From positions 124,001 to 188,000 of the forward strand of contig JARGFM010000002.1 in assembly GCA_029210725.1 (NCBI GenBank): 64,000 nucleotides of DNA. The letters are read 5' to 3'. Both the position numbers and the translations under genes were made by a program. Every line of letters starts with the position of its first letter. Within the stretch, counting starts at the first letter, position 1. The notes below the pieces were generated by a model that was not told the origin of the DNA, searched no databases, and saw only the letters and a list, made by a program, of their open reading frames with translations. Shown here one piece after another: positions 42,493 through 52,307 of this stretch. Source of the DNA: Bacteroidales bacterium (GTDB taxonomy: Bacteria; Bacteroidota; Bacteroidia; Bacteroidales; GCA-2748055).

Positions 42493-42597
42493 GCAGGCCC
42501 GGAAGGAAGCTCCGGCGCCTCCCAACAGGGCATGGGGCTTCAGGTTCAGATCACCGAAAACCTCATCGGTCAGACCCAGGATAAAATGCTTGTATTT
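42481..42597 (-). other. Possible remnant of a lost minus-strand gene
   Basis: In the 233-base gap before the sulP gene, one minus-strand frame reads through 38 codons to a TAG at 42483-42481. It encodes text such as ILGLTDEVFGDLNLKPHALL with codon use like the neighbours, but has no start codon and is blocked by TAA just upstream. It may be the 3' end of a deleted gene, or chance. I do not recognise it. Confidence 0.25.
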
Positions 42598-42600
42598 TTA

Positions 42601-42608
42601 TAACTTTG
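42601..42608 (+). promoter_or_regulatory. Candidate -7 element for the sulP gene
   Basis: TAACTTTG is an exact TAnnTTTG match, about 120 bases before the likely start codon. No well-placed -33 element was seen. Confidence 0.4.
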
Positions 42609-42725
42609 CAAATCCGTAGCAAACAGATGGGACTGGTCGTTTCAATCAAACCGGTCTGCCACCCAGAAACTACCTATAATACCACAATTTTAACTTGCTG
42701 AATAAGACAGGTGAAATTAAGTACT

Positions 42726-44408
42726 ATGTTAAAAAATCAGAGATTATATTCCATGAAAGCTACAAATTTAAAAGGCGATATTTTTGGAGGCTTAACGGCT
42801 GCGATAGTGGCCCTGCCACTGGCACTGGCCTTTGGCGTACAATCTGGACTGGGAGCAAGTGCTGGTCTCTATGGAGCAATGATGCTGGGGATGTTTGCTG
42901 CCATTTTTGGCGGAACCAATACCCAGATCAGCGGTCCAACCGGCCCCATGACTGTCGTGTCGGCTACGGTAGTCTCAATCGCAGTTGCCAGGCATGGAAA
43001 TATGGATTCGGCCTGGGGTATCATTATTCTGACCTTTTTGATGGCGGGAGCATTTCAAATTGTATTTGGCCTGCTGAAGATCGGAAAATACATCAAGTAT
43101 ATTCCTTACCCGGTGCTGTCTGGTTTTATGAGTGGCATCGGAATTATTATTATTGTTTTTCAGCTTTTCCCGATGATGGGCTTAGCTTCTCCAGGTAAAG
43201 TGCTTGAAGTCTTTTCCAGAATTCCGGATGCAATAAATAATCGGAATCATATATCGATCTTACTGGCAGCAGGAACTGTTTTGATCATCTATGTTTTTCC
43301 CAGATTCACCAGGCTCGTTCCAAGCACCCTGATTGCTCTTTTGATCATCACTTTGGTAAGCACTGTATTTGCATTCGATACACCTTTGATTGGAGAGATG
43401 CCGGCCGGACTTCCAACATGGAAGGTTTTATCATTGGCTCAGTTAAGCTTTTCTGATATCGCTTTGGTATTTCTGCCCGCCATAACATTAGCAGGCCTTG
43501 GCTCTATTGATACACTGTTAACCTCCGTGGTGGCAGATAATATTACCCGTACAAGACATAGAAGCAATAAAGAGCTGATCGGACAGGGAATAGGCAATAT
43601 GGTGGCATCACTCTTCGGTGGAATTCCGGGAGCCGGAGCTACCATGAGAACTGTAGTTAATGTTAAAGCAGGAGGAAGAACCAAATTGTCGGGTGTGATT
43701 CATGCCTTTCTTTTACTGCTTATAGTATTAGGATTGGGGAAATATGTGGCATACATTCCACTGGCTGCACTGGCAGGCATATTAATTACCGTTGGGATCA
43801 GTATCATCGACACACGTGGACTGAGAAACATTTTAAGTATATCCAGGTCCGACGCGCTTATTCTGATTATTGTTTTATTGCTGACCGTATTCGTAGATCT
43901 TTTACAGGCAGTTGGTATTGGCATGGTGATCGCCTCTCTCATTTTTATGCGCAAAGCAAGTGATATGGTAGAGGCAAATACTTCTCTGACCAAAGTGGAC
44001 AGATATGACCGCGAAGTGGCCTGGGAGGACGAAGTAAATCTGCCTCTGAACAGAGATCATGTCTACATTAAAAGATTTGATGGTCCCCTGTTTTTCGGTG
44101 TAGCTTCCAAAGTTCTGGACCGGATTAACAAGATTCCAGCCGATGCGGAAGTGATTATTTTTCGAATGAAAAAAGTCCCGTTCATTGACCAGTCCGGCCT
44201 TTATGCCCTTGAGGAGGTGATCAAAGAGATGCAGAAAACAGGAATTATTGTTGTTCTGACCATGACACAGCCTCAACCATTATCTTTATTAAGAAAAACC
44301 AAATTTATACCTGAAATATTACCGGAGAAGTATCTTTTTAGTAGTATTGAAGATTGTTCAGTCTGGTTATCGGAATATTCGCGGAACAATGAAATCATTC
44401 GCAAATGA
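42726..44408 (+). CDS. SulP family anion transporter with STAS domain
   Basis: An inner-membrane carrier of the SulP (SLC26-like) family, for sulfate, bicarbonate or another anion. It is about 560 residues from this ATG; a GTG at 42711 and an ATG at 42753 are alternatives in the same frame. The first helices show the family signature FGGLTAAIVALPLALAFG, and GGTNTQISGPTGPM follows. There are about 12-14 hydrophobic segments, then a cytoplasmic STAS domain from about residue 440 (LFFGVASKVLDRI, MKKVPFIDQSGLYALEE). The ion cannot be told from sequence. Its stop overlaps the next ATG (ATGA). Confidence 0.92.
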   Translation: MLKNQRLYSMKATNLKGDIFGGLTAAIVALPLALAFGVQSGLGASAGLYGAMMLGMFAAIFGGTNTQISGPTGPMTVVSATVVSIAVARHGNMDSAWGIIILTFLMAGAFQIVFGLLKIGKYIKYIPYPVLSGFMSGIGIIIIVFQLFPMMGLASPGKVLEVFSRIPDAINNRNHISILLAAGTVLIIYVFPRFTRLVPSTLIALLIITLVSTVFAFDTPLIGEMPAGLPTWKVLSLAQLSFSDIALVFLPAITLAGLGSIDTLLTSVVADNITRTRHRSNKELIGQGIGNMVASLFGGIPGAGATMRTVVNVKAGGRTKLSGVIHAFLLLLIVLGLGKYVAYIPLAALAGILITVGISIIDTRGLRNILSISRSDALILIIVLLLTVFVDLLQAVGIGMVIASLIFMRKASDMVEANTSLTKVDRYDREVAWEDEVNLPLNRDHVYIKRFDGPLFFGVASKVLDRINKIPADAEVIIFRMKKVPFIDQSGLYALEEVIKEMQKTGIIVVLTMTQPQPLSLLRKTKFIPEILPEKYLFSSIEDCSVWLSEYSRNNEIIRK

Positions 44409-44731
44409 ACCTGGAAGAAATCCGTGAGTACTGCCTCTCCAAACACGGGGTCACCGAAGGATTCCCCTTCAACGATACGGCCCTGGTCTTCAAGGTGGGT
44501 GGCAAGATGTTTGCGGTGCTTGACTTGTCAGAGAATAGCCGGGGCCTCACCTTGAAATGTGATCCGGTGCTGGCCATAGAGCTCCGGGAACAGCACCCGG
44601 AAGTTACTCCCGCCTGGCACTTCAACAAGCAGCACTGGAACGGGGTAAGCCTTGAAGGTGCCGTCAGTGATAATCATCTGAAAGAGTGGATCGACCATTC
44701 CTATACCCTGGTGTATTCAGGGTCGTTTTGA
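44405..44731 (+). CDS. MmcQ/YjbR family protein
   Basis: A 108-residue cytosolic protein of the YjbR/MmcQ family, which has a CyaY-like fold. Signatures are VTEGFPFNDTALVFKVGGKMFAV near the N-terminus and PAWHFNKQHWNGVSL near residue 75. The family may bind DNA, but its function is not known. It is translationally coupled to the transporter gene by a four-base overlap, and its 3' end overlaps the convergent epimerase gene by 15 bases. Confidence 0.9.
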   Translation: MNLEEIREYCLSKHGVTEGFPFNDTALVFKVGGKMFAVLDLSENSRGLTLKCDPVLAIELREQHPEVTPAWHFNKQHWNGVSLEGAVSDNHLKEWIDHSYTLVYSGSF

Positions 44732-45637
44732 AAACAGATCCTTAAAGGCACTATCCAGGTCGGGGAAAAGAAATGTATACCCTGCAGCCTGGATCTTTTC
44801 AGGGGAAACTCTGCTGCCCCTTAAAAGCATCAGGGACATTTTACCAAAGATCAGTTTTATGATACATGCAGGAATATTTGGAAACCAGAAAGGTTTATGA
44901 AGCCTCCCGGCAATCTTTCGGGTAAGTGCCTTGTTGCTGATATGTTCCGGAGCGACCGCATTATAGGCCCCGCTCATGGACTGATTCTCCAGGGCATGGA
45001 TATACATGCCACTCAGGTCGTCCAGATGGATCCAGGGCATATACTGTCTGCCGGAACCTATGGCCGAGCCAAGCCCCCATTGAACAGGGATCTTTAGTTT
45101 TGATAATGCACCCCCCTTCTTTGAGAGAACAATTCCTGTTCTGAGTTTCACGGTCCGGATGCCAATTCCGGTAAACTGATCAGCAGCTTCTTCCCATTTT
45201 TTACAGGTTTTTCCCAGAAAGTCATGGGCAGGCGGGTTAGATTCTATAAAAACCTGTTCAGAAGTGACGGCTCCATAGTATCCGCTTGCTGAGGCAGAAA
45301 TAAAGGCTTTCAGCTGCCTGTTTCCCGGATCTATATGCTTAAAAATCAAATCGATGGATTTGACTCTGCTGTCAACAATTTCTTTCTTCCTTTTTTCGGT
45401 CCACCTTTTTTTCCCGATATTGGCCCCTGCCAGGTGAATGATATAATCACAGCTGTTGATGGCTTCTTTATCAATTTCACCGCGATCAATGTTCCAGGTA
45501 TATCCGGGTGTTTCGGAGTCCGGGTCCTTGCTTCTTCCGAGAATGGCTACTTCATATCCTCTTTTCTGTAGCTTAACACCCAGATCTTGCCCTATGAGAC
45601 CCCTTCCTCCGGTAATGATGACACGTTGCATATTCAA
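44717..45637 (-). CDS. TIGR01777 family NAD-dependent epimerase-like protein
   Basis: A 306-residue SDR-fold protein of the TIGR01777 (YfcH/SulA-like) family. It has the NAD(P) motif GGRGLIGQDLG, IIHLAGANIGKKRWTEKRKKEI, SASASGYYG and the C-terminal DUF1731 segment (LLRGSRVSPEKIQAAGYTFLFPDLDSAFKDL). The reaction is unknown; plant relatives affect chloroplast division. A Met two codons in is an equally good start. It is divergent from the small secreted protein gene. Confidence 0.9.
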   Translation of the reverse strand: MNMQRVIITGGRGLIGQDLGVKLQKRGYEVAILGRSKDPDSETPGYTWNIDRGEIDKEAINSCDYIIHLAGANIGKKRWTEKRKKEIVDSRVKSIDLIFKHIDPGNRQLKAFISASASGYYGAVTSEQVFIESNPPAHDFLGKTCKKWEEAADQFTGIGIRTVKLRTGIVLSKKGGALSKLKIPVQWGLGSAIGSGRQYMPWIHLDDLSGMYIHALENQSMSGAYNAVAPEHISNKALTRKIAGRLHKPFWFPNIPACIIKLIFGKMSLMLLRGSRVSPEKIQAAGYTFLFPDLDSAFKDLFSKRP

Positions 45638-45657
45638 TATATCAATGAAGCATTCGT

Positions 45658-45665
45658 TATATTTG
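45658..45665 (+). promoter_or_regulatory. Candidate -7 element for the small secreted protein gene
   Basis: TATATTTG matches TAnnTTTG exactly and lies 29 bases before the ATG at 45695. No -33 TTG was found at the usual spacing. Confidence 0.45.
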
Positions 45666-45694
45666 TATCTTGATCCGTTGAAAATAGAAAAGTT

Positions 45695-46105
45695 ATGACA
45701 AAAAGAACAATTTGGGCCCTTACATTGCTGATTTTCTTTGGAGTGGCCACATATGCACAGGGAAATGGTGTAACGGTGAAGATCAATGACCTGGAAAAGG
45801 TAAACACCACCGTGATGAATGCAAGCTCTTCCTCCTCATCCTCCTGTAATTCTTCAGACTTTCCCGTATACCAGGGCACGGAGCAGAAGGATGTGGATCT
45901 GGCCGGTTTGACCTGGATCAGTGTTCGTCACGACCTGACTCCCAGTGATCCCAATTATGTCAAGCTGGAACTGACCTTCAAGGATGGAACTACCGGCATC
46001 TATGAAATGGTCAGGTATGTCCGTTTTACCGGAAAGACCGAAGAGGGGAATTACTCAAAAATGGTAAAGGACATCAATACCGTTGAGATTATCCGGAAAC
46101 CCTGA
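45695..46105 (+). CDS. Small secreted protein of unknown function
   Basis: A 136-residue protein with a signal peptide (TIWALTLLIFFGVATYAQG). The mature part begins with a short beta segment, then a run of seven serines and a cysteine (residues about 44-51). A likely beta-rich domain follows (VKLELTFKDGTTGIYEMVRYVRF). I do not recognise a family. It is convergent with the DUF5916 gene, ten bases apart. Confidence 0.6.
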   Translation: MTKRTIWALTLLIFFGVATYAQGNGVTVKINDLEKVNTTVMNASSSSSSSCNSSDFPVYQGTEQKDVDLAGLTWISVRHDLTPSDPNYVKLELTFKDGTTGIYEMVRYVRFTGKTEEGNYSKMVKDINTVEIIRKP

Positions 46106-46115
46106 CGGGCCTTAT

Positions 46116-48716
46116 TTACAGGGAGAACCAGAAGTTGGCCTTAAGCATGATTACATGGTTCCCCCTGATCCCGAAAAGATCCCCGGCAATATCCCGGATG
46201 GGGTTGTAAGCCGATTCCCACCCGGAGCGGTCATGTGACCAGACCACATACAAGGTCGATCCCAGTTTATATTCCCACCGGAACACCAGGTTGGAACGAA
46301 ACTGCATGAAGCTGAAATCGGGATTGTTAAAACGGAAGGTTTCAGCGTTCCTTTCAAAGGAATAACTGTTCATCGCTGGATCATAACTCAGGTCCAGGGT
46401 CTCCAGCCGCTGGTCCATATCCCTCATCTCAGATTGGTTCACTCTTTTGAAATCATGATATTCACCAACCGCATAGTAGGGGCTTCCATAATACTGGAGG
46501 GACAGTTCCGGGCTAAGGTACAGTTCCGTCCGGAATGTAAATGCGATGGTATGATGGTCAATGGCACCAAGCACATATTCGGTGGAGGAGCTTCCTGTTA
46601 TGGAATTTACATATTGCTGATGATACCTGCGCTGCGACAAATCTGCCAGTCCGCTTATTTTCAGTCTTTTCACCGGGAGCCAGGTGATACCAAGTCCCAG
46701 GAGGTTTGCATGGAAGCCCTCCATACCCAATGAAGTATATTGATATTCGATACTTGCGGACAGATCTTTGGCAGTATTACTGCCTGTAGCCAGTTCGAGC
46801 TGATAGCGGGGGTCATTCCGAAGCGCAGGCCCTCCCCTTAATTCCCGTATGTCCAGAATGGAGAAGGCATAACTGGAGCCCAGGGTGAAACTCCACAGGG
46901 CATTGTTTCTGATGGTCAGGGCGGCTCCGGCCTGATTCCCGGTATTTTCACCCCCGAAGCTCCACCTGGCCTCCTGGTAAAGCTTCAGGATATAACTTCT
47001 GAGCCACTTCCGGGGCTCATTCATTTCATAAGAGACCTCCAGGCGTTCCCCCAGGAAATCGGACTGCCTGATATATCCCACATCATTCAGGTTCAGCCCC
47101 GGGCTTCTGTACTGCCCCTGGGCATGGAAATTGAATCTTCCTCCGTTTTTTCCGATCCTGATGAATGCGCCATGGCCACCCAACTGCTCCCTGAGGCTGT
47201 CCACTTCTAAATAGCCGGCGTCCGGACGCTGGTAACGGTGGTTATGTGACAGCTGTTGCTCCAGGATCGCTTCCCTGGATCCCTTTAACTGACTGGCGAT
47301 AGTTTTGAGTTCCAGGTAGTAGTTCTTGTTATTCCAGTAATGCAGCAGGTCCAGTCCGCCGCTGATGGCATTTTCGGGCAGGAAACCTTTACTTACAGAA
47401 TCGCCGGAAAACCGGTTAACCAGGCTGAAAACCCCTCCCACAGTGCTGTTCCCTTCATTAAAATCCTTTTTTATCCGTGAAGCCAGATAATTGGAAAGGG
47501 GCGAAACCAGGATCTCTTTTTCCTCGTCAGACTCACTGGTAAGTACCCCGTGTGCTCCGGCGGTCAGGCCATTGACCAGGCCCACGGACAATCCATTCCT
47601 GTTCTTACCCGTGATTTTTGCTGCTCCGAGGATCGTGGTCCTGTCGGGAAGGTCTGATACGGTCCAGTCGCTATAAGGATTCACAAAGGCCGGGGTACTT
47701 CCGATTCGCCTGGAATAATAGGGAATGTCGCCGTCCAGTTCAAAATCAAAGACATCGTTCCCTTCCAGGAAAAAGGGCCTCTTCTCATCATAAAAGGTTT
47801 CAAAGGAGGTGAGATTCAGTACCGACGGATCGGCTTCCACCTGTCCAAAATCGGGATTTACGGAGAGATCCAGGGTAAAGTCGCTGCTGATACCAACCTT
47901 GGCATCCAGTCCCCCGTTCAAATCAAAGGAGCCTGCCGGATCTTCTCCCTGGAGGTGAGCAAAGGACCCCAGCGCATAGGGTAGAAACTCCACCTGGCGG
48001 GAACTCCTGATATTTTCAATTCCCTGTATTTCTCCAAAGAGATAGACAGTGGCAGGCGCCTCTCTGGGTACGGGATTCCAGCTGCAAGCTTCCTGGTTCC
48101 TGGGAATCACCCTGTATAAGTGTAATCCCCAGGTGTGTTCCGGCTGGTTGGCATAACGAATCTGACTGAAAGGGAGTTTGATCTCGGCGATCCAGCCGGT
48201 GTCTGTCCTGGTGGTGGCTCCGTCCCACACGGTATTCCAGTTAAAATCAAAACCCCAGTCGCCCAGATGCTTCAGGTCCATTTTCTGTCCGGCTACCGAA
48301 ATGCTGAATTCGAATGCAGTCCGCTTGTCAAAATAGCTGTCCAGGGCAAAGCCAGTCATGTCCCCGACCCGTGAATCCCTGCGGCCCAGCTTATCGATGA
48401 TCTTATCGGGCTCACGGTCCTGGCAGATGATGGCCACATACAGATTAGAATAGTCATAGAGGATCTTGAAAAATGTGTTCTCACTGGCCGGACGGCCACT
48501 GTAGGGAAACTGTTGGATAAAATCGCCCTGCCACTCTCCCAGGCTCCAGATCTCATCATCCAGTAATCCATTAATTCTGGGTTCAGCTCTTTCGCCGATA
48601 TTTACGGGCTTATAAACACGCTTGTTTTGAAGCAGCGAGTCCAGATTCTGTGCATATATATCCTGTTTTACCAGCAAGAAGAACAGAGCAGGAAGAAAGA
48701 ACAGGATTTTGAGCAT
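46116..48716 (-). CDS. DUF5916 family outer-membrane protein with CBM9-like domain
   Basis: An 866-residue protein with a signal peptide (LFFLPALFFLLVKQDIYAQ). Residues about 40-230 form a carbohydrate-binding family 9-like domain (PRINGLLDDEIWSLGEW, NLYVAIICQDREPDKI, WIAEIKLPFSQIRY). After it comes the DUF5916 core (FTLDLSVNPDFGQVEADPSVLNLTSFETFYDEKRPFFLEGNDVF) and a long C-terminal region of alternating strands ending in aromatic residues (LKANFWFSL). That ending is typical of an outer-membrane beta barrel. The family is widespread in Bacteroidota; its role may be in glycan or peptide uptake but is unproven. Confidence 0.88.
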   Translation of the reverse strand: MLKILFFLPALFFLLVKQDIYAQNLDSLLQNKRVYKPVNIGERAEPRINGLLDDEIWSLGEWQGDFIQQFPYSGRPASENTFFKILYDYSNLYVAIICQDREPDKIIDKLGRRDSRVGDMTGFALDSYFDKRTAFEFSISVAGQKMDLKHLGDWGFDFNWNTVWDGATTRTDTGWIAEIKLPFSQIRYANQPEHTWGLHLYRVIPRNQEACSWNPVPREAPATVYLFGEIQGIENIRSSRQVEFLPYALGSFAHLQGEDPAGSFDLNGGLDAKVGISSDFTLDLSVNPDFGQVEADPSVLNLTSFETFYDEKRPFFLEGNDVFDFELDGDIPYYSRRIGSTPAFVNPYSDWTVSDLPDRTTILGAAKITGKNRNGLSVGLVNGLTAGAHGVLTSESDEEKEILVSPLSNYLASRIKKDFNEGNSTVGGVFSLVNRFSGDSVSKGFLPENAISGGLDLLHYWNNKNYYLELKTIASQLKGSREAILEQQLSHNHRYQRPDAGYLEVDSLREQLGGHGAFIRIGKNGGRFNFHAQGQYRSPGLNLNDVGYIRQSDFLGERLEVSYEMNEPRKWLRSYILKLYQEARWSFGGENTGNQAGAALTIRNNALWSFTLGSSYAFSILDIRELRGGPALRNDPRYQLELATGSNTAKDLSASIEYQYTSLGMEGFHANLLGLGITWLPVKRLKISGLADLSQRRYHQQYVNSITGSSSTEYVLGAIDHHTIAFTFRTELYLSPELSLQYYGSPYYAVGEYHDFKRVNQSEMRDMDQRLETLDLSYDPAMNSYSFERNAETFRFNNPDFSFMQFRSNLVFRWEYKLGSTLYVVWSHDRSGWESAYNPIRDIAGDLFGIRGNHVIMLKANFWFSL

Positions 48717-48764
48717 CGCGATCCAGTAAATCGAGGAATAAGATACAACTATCTTCGGGGCAAA

Positions 48765-49754
48765 TCAAGGAACCAGCAAATTACATCCCCGGATATCGCT
48801 GTGGTCAAAGCGTCCCAGTACTTCAAAGCTTCCGTCTTCATGGGTCTTGCCCAGGTCGCCCGTGGCAATAAAGGAACAGCTGTACAGATTTGCCGGATCG
48901 ATGATATTGATTCCTCCGCTCTGTCCGGCCGGGAGCAGGGAGAAGGGATCGTTGGGATCACGAATCAGGATCTTCATCCAGGGGGGCGGATGAAACAGCC
49001 CCTGGCCCCGGGAGTAAGCCTGAGAGAGCAGCTCGGTCATCCCGTATTCGGAATGCACAGCATCCAGGTTAAAGGCATGCATCAGTGCTTCGTGTAATTC
49101 GCCGCGCACCATTTCCTTCCGGCGCCCTTTCATCCCTCCTGTCTCCATGACTGTGATGTTCCTTTCAAGGGACATGGGATGTTTTTCAGCCAGATCCAGC
49201 AAGGCAAAACTGACTCCCAGGAGCAGCGTGGGATGATGGTCATTGTTGCGTTTTTGCAGGATGGCCGACAATTCCTTCATTTGATCCAGGTAAAAGCCGC
49301 TATCGGAATGCTTCGACCAGCGGATCAGTTGATTCATCATATAGACCAGGGAGGAAGACTCCCGTTCCAGGTAGGAGGGCAGCAGGGCCAGGATGCATAG
49401 TTCTTCGGGGGAACCATAAGAGGCATTGAAGCTCCTTAAGAAGCTTTCCCGGTAGAGCCCGGTATCGGCTACATGATGCCTGGATGGCGACACACCTGAG
49501 GTCCCGCTGCTTTCAAAGATTACTTCTGCGTCCTTTCCTTCGGCAAGAACGGTATGAGATTTGAAGAATTCAATGGGAAGAAAGGGAATGTCTTCCGCTT
49601 TAATGATCTGGTAAGGATTTATCTTAAGTGCCGCCAGGTAATCCCTGTAAACAGGGGAATGCTTTGACTGGTAATGAAAAACCTCCAGGGCAGCGGCCCT
49701 GAAGGTCTCTTCATTATTAATCATAAATAGTCTTTCTCTTAAAGCCTGTTCCAT
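48765..49754 (-). CDS. LuxE-like acyl-protein synthetase/acyltransferase
   Basis: A 329-residue protein of the LuxE/acyl-activating superfamily, which forms acyl-AMP and transfers the acyl group. It has the adenylation P-loop-like VIFESSGTSG (about residue 80), the central VYMMNQLI and SEYGMTELLSQAYS (Tyr-Gly-Met-Thr-Glu, an AMP-binding motif) and a GDLG motif near the end. The ATG at 49754 was chosen because it gives the family start MEQALRERLF; a longer frame runs 47 codons upstream into the pgk stop region. It lies 61 bases downstream of pgk on the same strand. The substrate is unknown. Confidence 0.82.
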   Translation of the reverse strand: MEQALRERLFMINNEETFRAAALEVFHYQSKHSPVYRDYLAALKINPYQIIKAEDIPFLPIEFFKSHTVLAEGKDAEVIFESSGTSGVSPSRHHVADTGLYRESFLRSFNASYGSPEELCILALLPSYLERESSSLVYMMNQLIRWSKHSDSGFYLDQMKELSAILQKRNNDHHPTLLLGVSFALLDLAEKHPMSLERNITVMETGGMKGRRKEMVRGELHEALMHAFNLDAVHSEYGMTELLSQAYSRGQGLFHPPPWMKILIRDPNDPFSLLPAGQSGGINIIDPANLYSCSFIATGDLGKTHEDGSFEVLGRFDHSDIRGCNLLVP

Positions 49755-49815
49755 TTCCTTTCTTCTCCAAATAGCACTTTGTGAGAAAATACCCCGGAGA
49801 AACCTGAGGAGTTTG

Positions 49816-51033
49816 TTAGCCCTTGATGGCTTTAATACCCGGCAGGATTTTGCCTTCAATATACTCCAGCATGGCTCCTCCGCCCGTGGAAACATAACTC
49901 ACCTTATCGGCCAGTCCGAATTTATTTACAGCAGCCACAGAGTCACCTCCGCCCACCAGGCTGAAAGCTCCTTTGGCAGTCGATTCGGCAATGGACTGTG
50001 CAATGCTCACGGTTCCTTTCTGGAACTTGGGCATTTCAAAGACTCCCATGGGACCATTCCAGAGAATGGTGCGGGAGTTCATGATTACATCACTCAGTAA
50101 TTTTACCGATTCAGGCCCGATATCAAGACCCATGAATCCAGCCTTTCCCTGGTCGATACCTGCCGCCTCTGTATGGGCATCATTGTCAAACTTATCTGCC
50201 AGCACCTGGTCAACCGGGAGGATCAGGTTCACCCCTTTTGCTTCAGCCTTTTTAACCAGCTCCATGGCTATATCCAGTTTGTCTTCTTCGCATAAGGAGT
50301 TTCCGATCTCACCGCCTCTTGCCTTGATAAAGGTGTAAGTCATGCCACCACCGATAATCAGGTTATCCACCTTGTCGAGCAGGTTCTCGATCACCAGTAT
50401 CTTATCAGAAACTTTGGCTCCACCCATAATGGCTGTCATTGGTTTTTCGGCGTGATGCAGCACCTTGTCCATAGCTTCGATTTCTTTATTGATCAGAAAC
50501 CCGAACATCCTGGATCCTTCATCGAAAAAATCGGCAATTACTGCTGTCGAGGCATGTGCCCGGTGCGCGGTACCAAAGGCATCATTCACATAGACATCGG
50601 CATAGGTGGAGAGTTTTTGTGCAAAAGCTCTGGTGGCAGCTATTTCATCGTCGGTCTTGACCTTGTTTTCAGCGGAGTAAAAACGCAGGTTTTCCAGCAG
50701 GAGGACTTCGCCTGGTTTCAGGGCATCCGATTTACGGACAGCTTCTTCACCGATACAATCGTTTGCAAACTGGATATCCACTCCCAGAAGATCAGAAAGT
50801 TCCGGAATAACATGTTTCAGGGAAAACTTCTCCTCGGGACCCGATTTGGGGCGACCGAGGTGTGACATCAGAATGGCTGCCCCGCCATCCTGAAGAACTC
50901 TTTTGATGGTGGCCAGCGCCCCGCGAATCCGGGTGTTGTCGGTCACTTCATACTGGGCACCCAGGGGCACGTTGAAATCAACCCGGATGATTGCTTTCTT
51001 TCCTGCAAAGTTATAATTATCAATTATTTGCAT
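49816..51033 (-). CDS. pgk: Phosphoglycerate kinase
   Basis: The glycolytic enzyme that makes ATP and 3-phosphoglycerate from 1,3-bisphosphoglycerate. It is 405 residues from [24 protein letters not shown]. Other signatures are [53 protein letters not shown] and the C-terminal [13 protein letters not shown]. The reading frame is open for 75 codons further upstream, but the RVDFNVP position fixes the start. A consensus -7 element lies 46 bases upstream. Confidence 0.97.
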   Translation of the reverse strand: MQIIDNYNFAGKKAIIRVDFNVPLGAQYEVTDNTRIRGALATIKRVLQDGGAAILMSHLGRPKSGPEEKFSLKHVIPELSDLLGVDIQFANDCIGEEAVRKSDALKPGEVLLLENLRFYSAENKVKTDDEIAATRAFAQKLSTYADVYVNDAFGTAHRAHASTAVIADFFDEGSRMFGFLINKEIEAMDKVLHHAEKPMTAIMGGAKVSDKILVIENLLDKVDNLIIGGGMTYTFIKARGGEIGNSLCEEDKLDIAMELVKKAEAKGVNLILPVDQVLADKFDNDAHTEAAGIDQGKAGFMGLDIGPESVKLLSDVIMNSRTILWNGPMGVFEMPKFQKGTVSIAQSIAESTAKGAFSLVGGGDSVAAVNKFGLADKVSYVSTGGGAMLEYIEGKILPGIKAIKG

Positions 51034-51078
51034 AGTAATAGATTTTAAGTAATAATATTCAGTTGAGGTAAGGAATCT

Positions 51079-51086
51079 CAAAGGTA
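51079..51086 (-). promoter_or_regulatory. Candidate -7 element for pgk
   Basis: On the minus strand this reads TACCTTTG, an exact TAnnTTTG match, about 45 bases before the pgk ATG. The -33 region has no clear TTG. Confidence 0.5.
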
Positions 51087-51121
51087 AAAAAGAAATTCTA
51101 CATTTACAGTTTGTAAGGACA

Positions 51122-52267
51122 ATGTTGTTTAAAGAGATCATAGGGCAGGCGGAGGTTAAAAATAAACTTCTCAGATTGGTCAGGGAGGACCGTACCCCCC
51201 ATGCTCTGATCCTGTTTGGGCCTGAAGGTACAGGCAAGTTGGCTCTGGCAATAGCCATGGCTCAATACCTGTCGTGTCTGGACAGGCGGGAAGATGATTC
51301 CTGCGGGGCCTGTCCTTCCTGCATCAAATTTAAAAAACTGGTTCATCCCGATCTCCATATGGTGGTTCCGGTGGTGAAAACGGGTAATATGACGACCCCT
51401 CCGGTGAGCGATGATTATGCCCAGTTATGGAGGGATACATTGCTTGCCGATTTTTATCTTACCGAAAACCAATGGTACGAATCCCTTGGAGCTGAGAATA
51501 AGCAGGGGATTATTAATGTCAGGGAGAGCGAAACCATCATCCGCAAACTGGGATTTAAGCCCTATGAGTCCGACTACCGGATGGTAGTGATCTGGTTGCC
51601 GGAGAAGATGAATCAGTCCGCGGCCAACAAGTTGCTGAAACTGATTGAGGAGCCACCGGGAAAAACATTGATCCTGATGGTCTCGGAACATACCGACAGA
51701 ATCCTGGCGACCATCAGGAGCAGGGCACAGCTGTTTTTTGTTCCCCCACTTAGCGGCGAGGATATCCGGGGGGGCCTGATGCAAAAGGTAGTGGCAGATG
51801 AGCAGGCCATTGAAGATGCTGTGCTCAGGGCGAACGGGAACTTCAGCCTGGCTTTGCAAACCCTGCGTCAGGATGAGATTGAACTCCATCATTTTGAACT
51901 ATTCACTGAAATGATGAGGCTCTGTTATGCCCGGGATATTATAAAGATCAATGCCTGGGTGGAACGTGTGGCAGTAATGGGCAGGGAGAGGCAGAAACAA
52001 CTGATGGACTATTCCCTTCGTTTACTTCGGGAAAACTTCATGCTCCGTTTAGAGAACGATACGCTGAACTATATGTCTGTAAAGGAGTCTGAATTTTCAA
52101 AAAGGTTCAGCTCATTCATTCATGAAGGGAATGTACACGAATTAACAGAGAATTTTACACTTGCCGGAAATCATATAGAGGCTAATGGTAATCCAAGAAT
52201 CATTTTAATGGATCTTTCCATCCATGTGATCAAATTGTTGATGCAGAAAGACCCGGCAGCTGGCTGA
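51122..52267 (+). CDS. holB: DNA polymerase III delta' subunit
   Basis: A clamp-loader subunit in chromosome replication. The 381 residues begin [20 protein letters not shown]. They include the P-loop GPEGTGKL (33-40), a zinc module with Cys52/61/64/67, [18 protein letters not shown] (the sensor/Walker B-adjacent region) and [12 protein letters not shown]. The length is normal for Bacteroidota HolB, which has a longer insert between the zinc module and Walker B. It starts 88 bases from the divergent pgk and 40 bases before ricT. Confidence 0.92.
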   Translation: MLFKEIIGQAEVKNKLLRLVREDRTPHALILFGPEGTGKLALAIAMAQYLSCLDRREDDSCGACPSCIKFKKLVHPDLHMVVPVVKTGNMTTPPVSDDYAQLWRDTLLADFYLTENQWYESLGAENKQGIINVRESETIIRKLGFKPYESDYRMVVIWLPEKMNQSAANKLLKLIEEPPGKTLILMVSEHTDRILATIRSRAQLFFVPPLSGEDIRGGLMQKVVADEQAIEDAVLRANGNFSLALQTLRQDEIELHHFELFTEMMRLCYARDIIKINAWVERVAVMGRERQKQLMDYSLRLLRENFMLRLENDTLNYMSVKESEFSKRFSSFIHEGNVHELTENFTLAGNHIEANGNPRIILMDLSIHVIKLLMQKDPAAG

Positions 52268-52274
52268 ACCAGTT

Positions 52275-52303
52275 TTGTTTTAAGAAGCGAATCTCTATTT
52301 TTG
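52275..52303 (+). promoter_or_regulatory. Consensus promoter before ricT with very short leader
   Basis: TTG at 52275-52277, an 18-base spacer and TATTTTTG at 52296-52303 match the Bacteroidota vegetative promoter. Transcription should start within a few bases of the ATG at 52308, giving a leaderless or nearly leaderless message. Confidence 0.55.
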
Positions 52304-52307
52304 CATT

